Origin: an uncultured Saccharospirillaceae bacterium
Lineage (GTDB): Bacteria; Pseudomonadota; Gammaproteobacteria; Pseudomonadales; Oceanobacteraceae
DNA length: 64,000 nt
NCBI GenBank assembly: GCA_947499545.1
Contig: CANMOZ010000003.1
Coordinates: forward strand, 124,001-188,000
Direction: 5' to 3'
A program made the position numbers and the translations under genes. Positions within the stretch are counted from its first letter, which is position 1. Each line of letters begins with the position of its first letter. Positions 28,701 through 36,509 of the stretch are shown in pieces. Under the pieces are notes generated by a model that saw only the letters and a program-made list of their open reading frames with translations, had not been told where the DNA came from and did no database searches.

Positions 28701-29097
28701 GACGTTCCCCGCGTGCGCTACGCAGATCATTTAATACGGGTAATAAAACAACGGGTAAATCTCGATGTCCCCGTTTGATGTACTCAAGGTATTTTGGCAG
28801 CTGCAGCATAGACTGCATCAACAGTTCTTGCGCATTACGCTCATCGGCGACACTGGATTCACCCAACGCCCTAGCCAACAGCTCGATTTCCTCAGCCAGC
28901 AAAGCAGCACCATAAAATTGCAGCATCTGCAAAGTGCCACGTACCTGACTTAAATAAGCTTGGCAATGCGTAATCGAGGAGCGATCTTCGGGCTCTTCAA
29001 CAAAGAGCTCAAGCGCTTGTTGAGCGCTCTTGAGGGTCTCTTCAAGTTCTTTTTTTACCCAATCTAGGGCCACATAGTCATGGCGTTGCTCGCCCAT
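22723..29097 (-). CDS. chpA: Chemosensory hybrid histidine kinase ChpA
   Basis: A 2124-residue CheA-type kinase of the Pil-Chp system, which senses surface contact through PilJ and phosphorylates PilG and PilH. Four intact histidine phosphotransfer sites are visible: H656 (HTLKGSG), H834 (HTIKGSA), H1224 (HTFKGGA) and H1414 (HTLKGGA). At least one further Hpt-like unit near residue 980 (LKTLERGAQMAE) has lost the histidine, and the N-terminal 600 residues look like degenerate Hpt domains. Proline/alanine/glutamate-rich linkers separate the modules. The C-terminal part has the dimerisation helix (VKVSAELLEGLVNLAGE), the ATPase N box (AVDHGVEMP), a CheW-like domain and a receiver (VVDDSVTVRK, DIEMPRMDG). 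The ATG at 29097 with GGAG upstream is chosen over the longer frame that would overlap pilK. Confidence 0.96.
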   Translation of the reverse strand: MGEQRHDYVALDWVKKELEETLKSAQQALELFVEEPEDRSSITHCQAYLSQVRGTLQMLQFYGAALLAEEIELLARALGESSVADERNAQELLMQSMLQLPKYLEYIKRGHRDLPVVLLPVLNDLRSARGERLLTETTVFNPDITPRFPPLPPEVIQKLSSSEFMDLIRKLRQMYQVALTGFIRQENERQNLDYLFKIFVRLIKLCGRTPLGQLWVLGAALCEALFQGGIRNSASIKTLLRKIDKELKGLVDKGPPHLNVTPNQDLMRNLLYFIAKCEKETDRVKQVRDLFDLHGSLPTADELKEERTVLSSPDSDTIASVVTALQEEIGGVKEKLDFIVNLSEVGDQDLEGMPGKFKQIADTLLMLGLVDPQMLMQKEHDHIQKLMDARQSFKPSLLASSVSALLKVESAVANLPSGGSGESSGQLNAAQQVVVREARHLLEAVKETINDFLATQHETESFSHLGDWLSKLSGSLRMIPLNDAAHLVDGIHQVVRDHLLEASAPNEAVLEPLAESMSGLEYYLERISNDGIHSNRNLLTRAESAIESLISPVAKAEQEAASEQAAAPQSAPKPPAPEPQPVAAEPPKAPEPPPAPEPTPEPEASEDEDDLIDDEIVEIFLEEAEEVLETIGEFWPQLQTDRSNDDALTTIRRAFHTLKGSGRMVGAEDIGELAWSIENMLNRVIEKTIPLSDNVMDIITHVIGLLPDAVEAFKNRKPLPFAAEPLQSYAFSLAGGREVPPLQDALASSAGAAAPAEPESAPVEPEPVSEPEPVAEESPTAAAPDDDDDSDPALMEIFSSEVQGHLETVESFLTDAVGNDYQEPLTDAVQRAFHTIKGSANLAKIPPMARIAGRLEKLVKELRAYQVGNSRELNEAIQEGYDLMEQAFKHVTVDESNPMPTDERVDTYVDGVNALKRRLTEAAAANVVEALGKQPAFADPQVISLFLAEGMDILMDAERILERWEQSPSSFDQVESLINELKTLERGAQMAELPPIEQLANTLETLYSRILAQGYSPDAPFFALAHRGHEALLDMMDQVAAAQTIKPDASLLNELNAWLSTHQVDAPAAEPTSTAPSDFASSAPSADEDLEEASKSFDALLQTTFDDLAGTTSETTESEPEEVVAPEVPESPAPVSPLDAISIEPETPVAPPEPPPVPVEPVPASAPAPMQGVEPEPIVADEEMLEIFLDEALELIDTASEALNRWQKDPDNLIEVAKLQRDLHTFKGGARMAEISSIGDLTHELEFLYEAVNDGRRHPSGDLFNLLHLCHDRLADMVSAVQEGNPLYPALDLVPVLQTFIKEGKLVQPEAPKAVSAPVVEAPAKPVAPQETPVSASTTAPKAPVAETPAPAVTKAPMPARGPMPQMNEDDQEVVEIFLDEAGELIEATDKAIHAWEQDPMNMEHSEELQRHLHTLKGGARLAGLTDVGNTAHDFESMLVKWALQQGSADAKFFADLHSRFDTISDQVEGLQKWVAGELPAPEEAQANLPATQQAAPSNVVEMRSREDAQSRKPKEMVKVSAELLEGLVNLAGETSIARGRLEQQVSDFGNILEEMDTTIERLREQLRRLDIETEAQILFRQEISGPDYEDFDPLEMDRYSTLQQLSRALVESSYDLLDLKDTLVNRARDAESLLLQQSRVNTELQEGLMKTRMVPFSRLVPRLRRIVRQTAGELGKKVEFEAVNAEGELDRTLLERMVGPLEHMLRNAVDHGVEMPNVRQAANKNETGQVTLTLSREGGDVVLRLKDDGGGINVDVIRNKAIERGLMEEGAPLSDHDILQFIMQAGFSTAEQVTQISGRGVGMDVVRSEIKQMGGNVSIDSKVGQGTEFTVSLPFTVSVNRALMVNVGDDMYAIPLTTIEGIVRVSPYELEELYRSDSPQFDYAGETYRLDYLGNLLRNGTSPKLQGQPLPLPVVLVRGAEPAALQVDALLGSREIVVKALGPQFNTVVGVSGGTILGDGSVVVILDLGNMVRHLRSLEYLKHLEQEQQAEKALEARKASKPASILVVDDSVTVRKVTTRLLERQGMEVRTAKDGVDAMNALQDQVPDLVLLDIEMPRMDGFEVASLMRHDPVLKDVPIIMITSRTGEKHKERAMSIGVTEYMGKPFQEDILLTSIRKLTGRD

Positions 29098-29117
29098 AAC
29101 GGCTCCACTCGCATATG

Positions 29118-29981
29118 TTAGGTTGGACGGCGCACATAGGCCGCGACCTCTCGTCCTACTACCGGCTGCAATAGGGCGTTTTGCCACCCAACCGCTTCAC
29201 CCATGCCGATAACCAGTACCCCACTGGGGCGCAATCGCTCAGCTAGCTGGTTCAAAATAAAGTGCCGAGTTGCTTGCCTAAAATAAATCAATACATTTTG
29301 ACAATAGATCAAACTCAAGCGCCTATGCGGGGCCCGAGCCAATTCCAACACATTTAACTTTTCAAACCGGGTGCAGGCTTTTAAATCCGAGCGTATTCGA
29401 TACATATCATCATCGGGTGAACAACAAAAATATCGAGTCGAAAACGCCTCCGGAATCTGGTCCACACGCCGCGCTGTATATTGCCCATTCATTGCATACA
29501 CCAGCGCATCATTACTGATATCCGTTCCAATCACGTTGTAAGCACCTGCTAGCTCGTACTCCAACCGCGCATCGTCCATAATCATCGCCAGACTGTAAAC
29601 CTCTTCCCCAGTGGAACAGCCTACACTCCAAGCAGACACAGGTTCTTGCGTCTTTTCACACTCTTGAAACCAATCCAGAAGATATTCCCTGACGAAATCA
29701 AAGGCTTCGGGATCTCTAAAAAAACGAGTCTCCCGCACGGTTAGGCGTTCGACCAGTTTTAACCACTCTTGATGACCAAAAGGACCTTTCGTGATTCGCT
29801 CATAATATTCATCATAGTCGCTGCATCCGAGTTCACGCATACGACTGTTCAGACTAGCTTTTAACAGTGAGCGCCTCTCAGAAGAGAGGTACATGCCGGT
29901 GCGATCTTCAATCAACACCTGCCAGCGCTCGAACTGGCGGTCTGCCAGTTCATCGGATTCTGAAAGGGCCCAACTGGACAT
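29118..29981 (-). CDS. pilK: Receptor methyltransferase PilK (CheR family)
   Basis: A 287-residue SAM-dependent glutamate methyltransferase. The N-terminal helical CheR domain is followed by the SAM-binding motif AWSVGCSTGEEVYSLAMI near residue 112 and the RLSLIYCQNVLIYF segment typical of the family. It is expected to methylate PilJ. It sits between pilJ and chpA, as in Pseudomonas, 27 nt after pilJ. Confidence 0.93.
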   Translation of the reverse strand: MSSWALSESDELADRQFERWQVLIEDRTGMYLSSERRSLLKASLNSRMRELGCSDYDEYYERITKGPFGHQEWLKLVERLTVRETRFFRDPEAFDFVREYLLDWFQECEKTQEPVSAWSVGCSTGEEVYSLAMIMDDARLEYELAGAYNVIGTDISNDALVYAMNGQYTARRVDQIPEAFSTRYFCCSPDDDMYRIRSDLKACTRFEKLNVLELARAPHRRLSLIYCQNVLIYFRQATRHFILNQLAERLRPSGVLVIGMGEAVGWQNALLQPVVGREVAAYVRRPT

Positions 29982-30008
29982 AAGGGGCTAGGCACTTTTG
30001 GACAACGC

Positions 30009-32042
30009 TTAAGCGCGTCGTCCATGGTCTGGTAGTTTAAAGCCAGCAACGGACTCCCGCAGCTTGTTCGCCATTTCCGCCAAGTTACCAATGGATCTGG
30101 CGGTTGCAGTTGTACCGGCCGACGTTTGTGAAGTAATTTCTTGGATAACGTTCATCGTATTAGAAATATGGCTGGCTGATGAAGCCTGCTGCCTTGCAGC
30201 GTTCGAAATGTTTTGAATCAGATCTGCCAAACTTTTCGATACGTTCTCAATCTCTTCCAAGGCAACACCCGCATCCTGTGCGAGACGCGCCCCCCGAACC
30301 ACCTCCGCAGTGGTATGTTCCATTGAGATAACCGCTTCGTTCGTATCGTTCTGAATGGTTTTAACCAGTGCTTCAATCTGTTTTGTCGCAGCAGAAGAAC
30401 GTTCTGCCAAACGCTGCACTTCGTCCGCAACCACCGCGAAACCACGACCCGCATCACCGGCCATTGAGGCCTGTATCGCTGCGTTCAATGACAGGATGTT
30501 CGTTTGGTCTGCAATGTCGTTAATCAAGCTTACGATGTCACCAATCTCCTGAGAGGATTCACCCAATCGCTTAATCCGCTTTGATGTTTCTTGAATCTGT
30601 TCACGAATGTTATCCATGCCGTTGATGGTATTTTGTACCACTTCAGCACCTTTGTTCGCGATGGCAACCGAACGCTCTGCAACCGATGCGGATTCAGCAG
30701 CGTTGGAGGATACCTGGTCAATAGAGACCGCCATTTCGTTGATCGCCGCAGAAGCTCCTGCGATTTCTTGCGCCTGGTGCTCTGCCGCTTCAGCAAGGTG
30801 CATCGCCGTTGCCTGGGTTTCTTGAGCAGCCGATGATACTTGCAAGGCTGTTTCGTTGATGGCAGATACCAAGCTGCGCATCTGGTCAATCGCGAAGTTA
30901 ATGGAGTCCGCGATCGCACCCGTGAAGTCCTCGGTTACCGTCGCCTGAGTGGTTAAGTCACCGTCCGCAAGGTCAGCCAGTTCGTCAAGGAGGCGTAAAA
31001 TAGCCATCTGGTTCTGCTCGTTCTGAGCAGCGGTTTCGCGCAAGTCGCGCTGAGATTCTGTGAAACGAAGTAATGCACCAATGACCAATAGCACCGTTGC
31101 GATCGCAGCACACGCGAAAGAAATGAACTCCAAAGGCTGACGATCACTGACCAAATTACCATGACGTTCAACCAATTCTGTTGTGCTGACCAAGAGCTTT
31201 TGTGAATTTTGGAAGATGTTGTTTGCGGCTTCACGCACCTGGAAAAGTTCAGGAGAGGTTTCCAGAATCTCATCCACCGAACCGCTCACGAAAGCGAAGA
31301 GTTCTGAAATCTCTGTTAGGGAATCAAGGGCATCTTCATCACGTACCTGAGTAATACCCAAAGCGGAATTGCCCTCAATCATGCCGTTTAATACTCGACC
31401 GAAAAGGCTCGCATCACGACCAAAGGTATCAGCAGCCATCACCGCATCTTCACCACCTTCGAGCACCTTGTTCACGCTTCGAACAACCCGTTCAGCTAGC
31501 CAGCTTTGGCGCTGTGCCAGTGCGACCTGATCAGCAGGTGCTTTACCATCCAAAAGAATTTCAACGACTTCGTCGTACTCAACCTGCAGCTGAGGAATGG
31601 TTTCTGACAGGGTTTGAGCCACTTCGTGAAGAGACAAGACGGTGTCTCGAGCATCCAAAATGGTATCAACGCTTTTTGATACCTCTGCCCATTCATCATC
31701 AATGGCACTGAGCCCTGACAACGGGCTAGCAGGAAGATCAGCCGAGGGATTTCCTCTGAAAATATACCCCCACCGCTCTTGGAAGCCGCGCTGAGCAGCT
31801 CTTAAATCAGTGAAGGCTGCGTTCTGACCGGACGCGGCTTCAAGGGCGTTCTTCGCTATCTGCTGAGACAAGACCCTAAGTTCACCAGAGTGATTTACGT
31901 ACTTGGCATCCCGTTCCTGAAGGTCGGTCAAATCCCAGGTAAGGTACACGAATACTATAAAAAATAAGACGGTAAGCCCAAACAGTACGTTCGTTACCAT
32001 ACTCAGCGGAAATCGGAACCTAGCTCCCGTCTCTTGGTTCAT
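30009..32042 (-). CDS. pilJ: Methyl-accepting chemoreceptor PilJ
   Basis: A 677-residue inner-membrane receptor. TM1 is about residues 15-37, a PilJ-type helical periplasmic domain follows, and TM2 is about 300-325. A HAMP-like linker leads to the cytoplasmic signalling domain with the hairpin signature DQTNILSLNAAIQASMAG and GFAVVADEVQRLAERS. The protein detects pilin or pilus state and controls ChpA activity. Length and domain order match Pseudomonas PilJ. Confidence 0.96.
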   Translation of the reverse strand: MNQETGARFRFPLSMVTNVLFGLTVLFFIVFVYLTWDLTDLQERDAKYVNHSGELRVLSQQIAKNALEAASGQNAAFTDLRAAQRGFQERWGYIFRGNPSADLPASPLSGLSAIDDEWAEVSKSVDTILDARDTVLSLHEVAQTLSETIPQLQVEYDEVVEILLDGKAPADQVALAQRQSWLAERVVRSVNKVLEGGEDAVMAADTFGRDASLFGRVLNGMIEGNSALGITQVRDEDALDSLTEISELFAFVSGSVDEILETSPELFQVREAANNIFQNSQKLLVSTTELVERHGNLVSDRQPLEFISFACAAIATVLLVIGALLRFTESQRDLRETAAQNEQNQMAILRLLDELADLADGDLTTQATVTEDFTGAIADSINFAIDQMRSLVSAINETALQVSSAAQETQATAMHLAEAAEHQAQEIAGASAAINEMAVSIDQVSSNAAESASVAERSVAIANKGAEVVQNTINGMDNIREQIQETSKRIKRLGESSQEIGDIVSLINDIADQTNILSLNAAIQASMAGDAGRGFAVVADEVQRLAERSSAATKQIEALVKTIQNDTNEAVISMEHTTAEVVRGARLAQDAGVALEEIENVSKSLADLIQNISNAARQQASSASHISNTMNVIQEITSQTSAGTTATARSIGNLAEMANKLRESVAGFKLPDHGRRA

Positions 32043-32303
32043 TGCATTGTCTCCCCGCCATACAGCGTCACAAGTTTCATGGCTTGGCCCAGCAAACTAG
32101 ACCGTTGCTTCTTCCTAAGGGTATTCATATCGCCCATCCACAGCGCTTTAACATCCATTCACATCGGAGTCGCACGGTCCTTGCACGTACCCTTCAAACA
32201 CCAGCCAATGCCACTCCCACTAAGTTCAGTCTAGAAGAGGCTCGGCAAAAACTGCGTTTCAAGACGGTTTTTCTTGCAAACGCTGACTTAGGACGTCACC
32301 TTA

Positions 32304-32831
32304 TCAAACAGCAATGTCCAAAAAGTCTTCAGATTCAACGAGTTTGTAAAAATCGAACACCGGCCAGCGCTCGCCATCCTTTTCGTAACAACCATCCACG
32401 AAAGGAGCTAAATTCTCAGGGACAGATCCCAAACCGCTACGATAATCTTGCGACGAGAAGTGCTGCATGCCCAGAACGCCGTCTACGATCAATCCATCCA
32501 ACCGATCACCAAGCGCAATCACTAAAACGCGTTTTGAACGAGAGGTCCCTTGGGAGGTTTCACCAAAAAAGCCTGCAAGTTCAATCAAAGGCAACAACCG
32601 TCCCCTTAAATTGGCGACCCCGCCCACCCAGTATTTAACACCAGGCACCTGGGTATAACGAGGCACCGTCAGGATTTCAGAGACATGATCCATAGGAGCA
32701 ACAAAGCGGCGCCCAGCAAGCATAAAGCCCACACCGCGCCAAAAAGCATCACTCTCACTTTGAGCGGGCAAGTCTGCAGCATAGAGTTTGCTGCGGCGTG
32801 CAATGTTTTGGAGTAACTCAAACGGCTCCAA
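32304..32831 (-). CDS. pilI: CheW-like adaptor PilI
   Basis: A 175-residue CheW-domain adaptor coupling PilJ to ChpA. The fold signatures FMLAGRRFVAPMDHVSEIL and WVGGVANLRGRLLPLIELAGFFG are clear. A 261-nt gap separates it from pilJ, the longest inside the operon. No supported gene lies in that gap, although plus-strand frames are open across it. Confidence 0.92.
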   Translation of the reverse strand: MEPFELLQNIARRSKLYAADLPAQSESDAFWRGVGFMLAGRRFVAPMDHVSEILTVPRYTQVPGVKYWVGGVANLRGRLLPLIELAGFFGETSQGTSRSKRVLVIALGDRLDGLIVDGVLGMQHFSSQDYRSGLGSVPENLAPFVDGCYEKDGERWPVFDFYKLVESEDFLDIAV

Positions 32832-32885
32832 TGGTCATCCCTCTTACTGCCTGTGTGACTGGTCCAAAGCCGTGGACTTAATCAA

Positions 32886-33251
32886 CTAACCTTTGAGCAC
32901 TCGATTCAGCTCAGCAGTTAGTTCCTCTGCTTTGACGGGTTTGACCAAGTAACCCTTCGCCCCTTGACGCTGTCCCCAAACTTTATCAGTTTCTTGATCT
33001 TTGGTGGTTACAATGATCACTGGGATATGAGCTGTCGTTGGTTCCTTTGTAAGCTGGCGAGTGGCTTGAAACCCGTTTAGACCTGGCATCACGATGTCCA
33101 TCAACACTGCATCAGGTCTTTCTTGCTTAGCAACGGCAACTCCGTCAGCACCGTTATCAGCAGTAATGACCTGATGGCCCGCGCCTTCAAGAATGGACCT
33201 CAGATTGTGTGTCTCAGTCGGTGAATCATCGACGATGAGAATTCGCGCCAT
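32886..33251 (-). CDS. pilH: Response regulator PilH
   Basis: A single-domain receiver of 121 residues: acidic pair in VDDSPTE, phospho-acceptor aspartate in LMDIVMPGLNGFQ, threonine in IIVTTK and lysine in LVKPVK. In Pseudomonas PilH opposes or modulates PilG output, influencing pilus retraction and direction. It lies 57 nt after pilG. Confidence 0.93.
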   Translation of the reverse strand: MARILIVDDSPTETHNLRSILEGAGHQVITADNGADGVAVAKQERPDAVLMDIVMPGLNGFQATRQLTKEPTTAHIPVIIVTTKDQETDKVWGQRQGAKGYLVKPVKAEELTAELNRVLKG

Positions 33252-33308
33252 AGTTACCTCAAAATGTTATCGCAAAGCTATTTCTGAATTATACAAATAA
33301 TCCAGTTC

Positions 33309-33689
33309 CTATTTCACATACTGGCGTAAGGCTCCAAGCAACTCATCTTTGCTGAAGGGCTTAGTTAAATATTGATCAGAACCAACAATTCGACCCTTAG
33401 CCTTATCAAAAATCCCATCTTTACTGGACAACATAATGACAGGTGTGTCTTTAAAGTTGCTGTTGTTCTTGATGAGTGCACATGTTTGGTAACCGTCCAA
33501 CCGAGGCATCATTATATCAACGAAGATAATATTCGGGTGATTATCAGCGATTTTTGCCAATGCATCAAAACCATCCACTGCGGTGATCACCGTGCACCCA
33601 ACTTTTTTCAGAAGCGTCTCCGCTGTCCGACGGATGGTCTTGCTGTCATCCACGACCATTACTTTTAAATTTTCAAAATTGTCCGTCAT
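33309..33689 (-). CDS. pilG: Response regulator PilG
   Basis: A 126-residue single-domain receiver that is the first gene of the Pil-Chp operon. VDDSKTIRRTAETLL, FVDIMMPRLDGYQT (phospho-acceptor) and YLTKPF are conserved. In Pseudomonas phosphorylated PilG promotes pilus extension and cAMP signalling through FimV and FimL. It is divergent from gshB, with a 211-bp shared intergenic region that must hold both promoters. Confidence 0.94.
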   Translation of the reverse strand: MTDNFENLKVMVVDDSKTIRRTAETLLKKVGCTVITAVDGFDALAKIADNHPNIIFVDIMMPRLDGYQTCALIKNNSNFKDTPVIMLSSKDGIFDKAKGRIVGSDQYLTKPFSKDELLGALRQYVK

Positions 33690-33900
33690 AGCATCGCCTT
33701 AAGAGGTGTATAAGCCCGCACGACAAGCCGATAACCTCTGGACATACAAATCTCGTAAAGAGCCAGTTTTATCACAATGTCGGCCACTCATTCTATACAG
33801 AGACGGGAAATCAGCCTTGAATACAGGTCACAAAACAATGATTCTCCGCTCTTTGAGTAATATAGTGGAGTTTCTCCAACTCTGCAGTCGGATTCTGACC

Positions 33901-34869
33901 ATGAACTTAAAAGTAGCCGTCATTATGGACCCCATTGAGTCCATTAACCCTAAAAAAGACACGACGTTAGCTCTCATGGAGAGCATTCAAAAACGAGGCT
34001 GGTCATTGTACTACACCACTCAGGAGCAATTATGGTATCAGGATGAAACCATGGTCAAACTGAGACCCGTCAAGGTTACATTCGACGAACACAACTGGTT
34101 TACATTTCTCGGTGAAGCTTCCGAGGTACCATTAGCTGAAATGGATATCGTGCTGATGCGCAAAGATCCACCATTCGACCAGGAATATATTTACACAACC
34201 TATTTGCTTGAAAGAGCGGAAGAAAAAGGGACATTGATGGTGAACCGTCCTCAAAGTCTTCGCGATTGTAACGAGAAATTTTTCGCGACCGCTTTTCCAA
34301 ATTGCACGCCACCACTCATGGTTGCTCGCAACATGAACACCTTAAAACACTTTCATCAGCAACATCAGGACGTTATTTACAAACCACTTGATGGCATGGG
34401 TGGATCATCCATTTTCAGAGCTAAATCAGACGATCCCAATGTAAACGTGATTTTGGAAACACTCACCCAGCAGGGTACTCAGACCATCATGGCACAAAAA
34501 TACTTGCCTGATATAAAAAATGGCGATAAACGCATTTTGATGGTAGCTGGGAAACCGATTCCTTATGCCCTTGCACGCATTCCTTCACAAGGTGAGACAC
34601 GTGGCAATCTCGCAGCGGGTGGACGCGGCGTCGTGCAACCACTCAGTGAAAAAGATCAATGGATTGCCGAACAAGTTGGGCCAGAGCTGATTAAACGCGG
34701 CATATACTTTGCCGGACTGGATGTCATTGGTGGCTATTTAACCGAAGTAAATGTCACCAGCCCAACCTGCTTAAGAGAAATAACGCGTGAAACCGGTATC
34801 GATATCGCAGGTCAGCTAATGGATTATCTCCAAGCAGAAATGGTTCAACGGCGCTCAACAAAGCCATAG
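33901..34869 (+). CDS. gshB: Glutathione synthetase GshB
   Basis: A 322-residue ATP-grasp enzyme joining gamma-glutamylcysteine and glycine. The start MNLKVAVIMDPIESI at 33901 matches the family; the frame is open further upstream, but that part is not conserved. YKPLDGMGGSSIF is the ATP-binding glycine-rich loop, and GGRGVVQPLSEKD and GLDVIGGYLTEVNVTSPTC are family hallmarks. It is divergent from pilG and upstream of tonB, as in Pseudomonas. Confidence 0.96.
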   Translation: MNLKVAVIMDPIESINPKKDTTLALMESIQKRGWSLYYTTQEQLWYQDETMVKLRPVKVTFDEHNWFTFLGEASEVPLAEMDIVLMRKDPPFDQEYIYTTYLLERAEEKGTLMVNRPQSLRDCNEKFFATAFPNCTPPLMVARNMNTLKHFHQQHQDVIYKPLDGMGGSSIFRAKSDDPNVNVILETLTQQGTQTIMAQKYLPDIKNGDKRILMVAGKPIPYALARIPSQGETRGNLAAGGRGVVQPLSEKDQWIAEQVGPELIKRGIYFAGLDVIGGYLTEVNVTSPTCLREITRETGIDIAGQLMDYLQAEMVQRRSTKP

Positions 34870-34878
34870 CCCTTTATT

Positions 34879-34909
34879 CCTTTGCGGCTTCTTCATGAAG
34901 CGGCAAAGG
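34879..34909 (+). terminator. Hairpin after gshB
   Basis: CCTTTGCGGCTTC at 34879-34891 pairs with GAAGCGGCAAAGG at 34897-34909 (one mismatch) around a 5-nt loop. No T tract follows. It may end the gshB transcript. Confidence 0.4.
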
Positions 34910-34982
34910 TCTCGCAAGCTACACAGATTTTGCTAAACAGTTAGTGGCAAAAAGTATTTGAACAGGTAAACTCGGTGCTTTT

Positions 34983-35888
34983 GTGAAAAGGCAAAGTCGC
35001 ATGGCAACGAAGGTGGCAGACGAGTCCGCGTACTTGGATGACCGATTTATCTTCAGTCTTTTTTTAGCGTTAGTATTTCACGCCATTCTTGTATTGGGTG
35101 TGACCTTTGATTATGAAGCTAACAGCCGGGCAGCTGAAACTTTAGAAGTCACCTTAGCCCGCACGCAAGCATCAAAGCCGCTCGAAGAAGCCGACTTCCT
35201 AGCTCAAGCCGACCAAGAAGGGAGCGGTACTTTAGAAGAAGCCGCTTTGTTAACGACGACTGAAATTGCCGACTTCCAAGACACCAAAGTTCAAGAAGTT
35301 ACACCCGTTGATCAGCCTGCAACTGCCCCCAAAGCGCAAAAAGCCACCACTGAAGTACTGAGCACTTCAGCGTTTAGCCGAGACAAGCAACGCTATCAGC
35401 CTTCTGAAGACGAGAAGCCTCAGGAAGAGCTTACTGAAGGCCCAAGAAAGTCCCTATTAGAACGCAGCTTAGAGATTGCCAGCCTTGAAGCCAAACTGGA
35501 CTCTCAGCGTCAGGCCTACGCCAAACGCCCTCGCGTGTATCGATTAACCGCCGTTTCAACCATGAAAGCCGAAGACGCATATTATGTGCACAACTGGCTT
35601 AGAAAAATTGAACACATTGGCAACTTGAATTACCCATCAGAAGCCAAACGACGCAAGATCTATGGACACCTGCGCTTAATGGTGGCCATCAAACCAGACG
35701 GCCATATCAAAAGTGTTGAGGTGTTAGAAAGCTCCGGACACACCGTTCTGGATGACGCGGCCAAACGCATTGTAAGACTTGCCGCCCCATTTGCGCCTTT
35801 TCCAGCAGAAATGCGCAAACATGTGGATGTGCTCGAAATCATTCGCACATGGGAGTTCCAGCGCAATTACTCGTTAACGAGCTATTAG
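34983..35888 (+). CDS. tonB: TonB-family energy transducer
   Basis: A 301-residue protein with one N-terminal membrane anchor (about residues 24-43, FIFSLFLALVFHAILVLGVTF), a periplasmic linker rich in Glu, Gln and Thr instead of the usual Pro-Lys repeats, and a C-terminal TonB domain (NYPSEAKRRKIYGHLRLMVAI, GHTVLDDAAKRIVRLAAPFAPFP). No exbB or exbD is adjacent. The position between gshB and yqgE is that of P. aeruginosa tonB3, which has been linked to twitching motility rather than iron uptake. The start is either GTG 34983 or ATG 35001. Confidence 0.85.
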   Translation: MKRQSRMATKVADESAYLDDRFIFSLFLALVFHAILVLGVTFDYEANSRAAETLEVTLARTQASKPLEEADFLAQADQEGSGTLEEAALLTTTEIADFQDTKVQEVTPVDQPATAPKAQKATTEVLSTSAFSRDKQRYQPSEDEKPQEELTEGPRKSLLERSLEIASLEAKLDSQRQAYAKRPRVYRLTAVSTMKAEDAYYVHNWLRKIEHIGNLNYPSEAKRRKIYGHLRLMVAIKPDGHIKSVEVLESSGHTVLDDAAKRIVRLAAPFAPFPAEMRKHVDVLEIIRTWEFQRNYSLTSY

Positions 35889-35954
35889 TTCACAAGCTGC
35901 TGAAAAGCCCTAGACTTAGGAATGTTGGAAGCCAATGGTTTGAGCAAGGCTTGC

Positions 35955-36509
35955 ATGGAATCACTCAAAAATCAGTTTCTATTGGCCATGCCGCATATGA
36001 ACGACCCTTGGTTTGGTGGTAGCCTGTGCCTTATTTGCGAGCACAGCCCAGAGGGTGCCATGGGCCTCATCATCAATAAGCCTTTGGATTTAAGCCTGAA
36101 GGATGTCCTGCAAGACCTCAAAGTACCTGTGAATTACGACATGATTGAGCCCGTGTTTTCTGGTGGGCCCGTCTCCCCCGAACAGGGGTTTATTTTGCAT
36201 TCCGTTGAAGACAAACAATGGCACTCGACCTTGATCATTGGCGAAGAGATTTGTCTTACAACCTCTAAAGACTTGCTGATATCCCTTGGCAACACCGAAG
36301 CAGCGCCGACTCAATCCATGGTGATTTTGGGCTATTCAGGCTGGTCAGCGGGTCAATTAGAGTTCGAAATCGCCCGTAATGATTGGCTATTGGTTGAAGC
36401 TGATGCCGACATTTTATTCAAGGTCCCTCACGAGAAGAAAATCAAAGCTGCGGCTGATAAAATAGGGATCGATTTATCCCTATTAATTCAGGACGCAGGG
36501 CATGCCTGA
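35955..36509 (+). CDS. yqgE: UPF0301 protein YqgE/AlgH
   Basis: A 184-residue protein of the AlgH/YqgE family, with start MESLKNQFLLAMPHM at 35955 following AAGG. Family signatures LICEHSPEGAMGLIINKP and FSGGPVSPEQGFILH are intact. The function is unsettled; older work called AlgH a regulator of alginate genes. It overlaps ruvX by 8 nt. Confidence 0.93.
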   Translation: MESLKNQFLLAMPHMNDPWFGGSLCLICEHSPEGAMGLIINKPLDLSLKDVLQDLKVPVNYDMIEPVFSGGPVSPEQGFILHSVEDKQWHSTLIIGEEICLTTSKDLLISLGNTEAAPTQSMVILGYSGWSAGQLEFEIARNDWLLVEADADILFKVPHEKKIKAAADKIGIDLSLLIQDAGHA

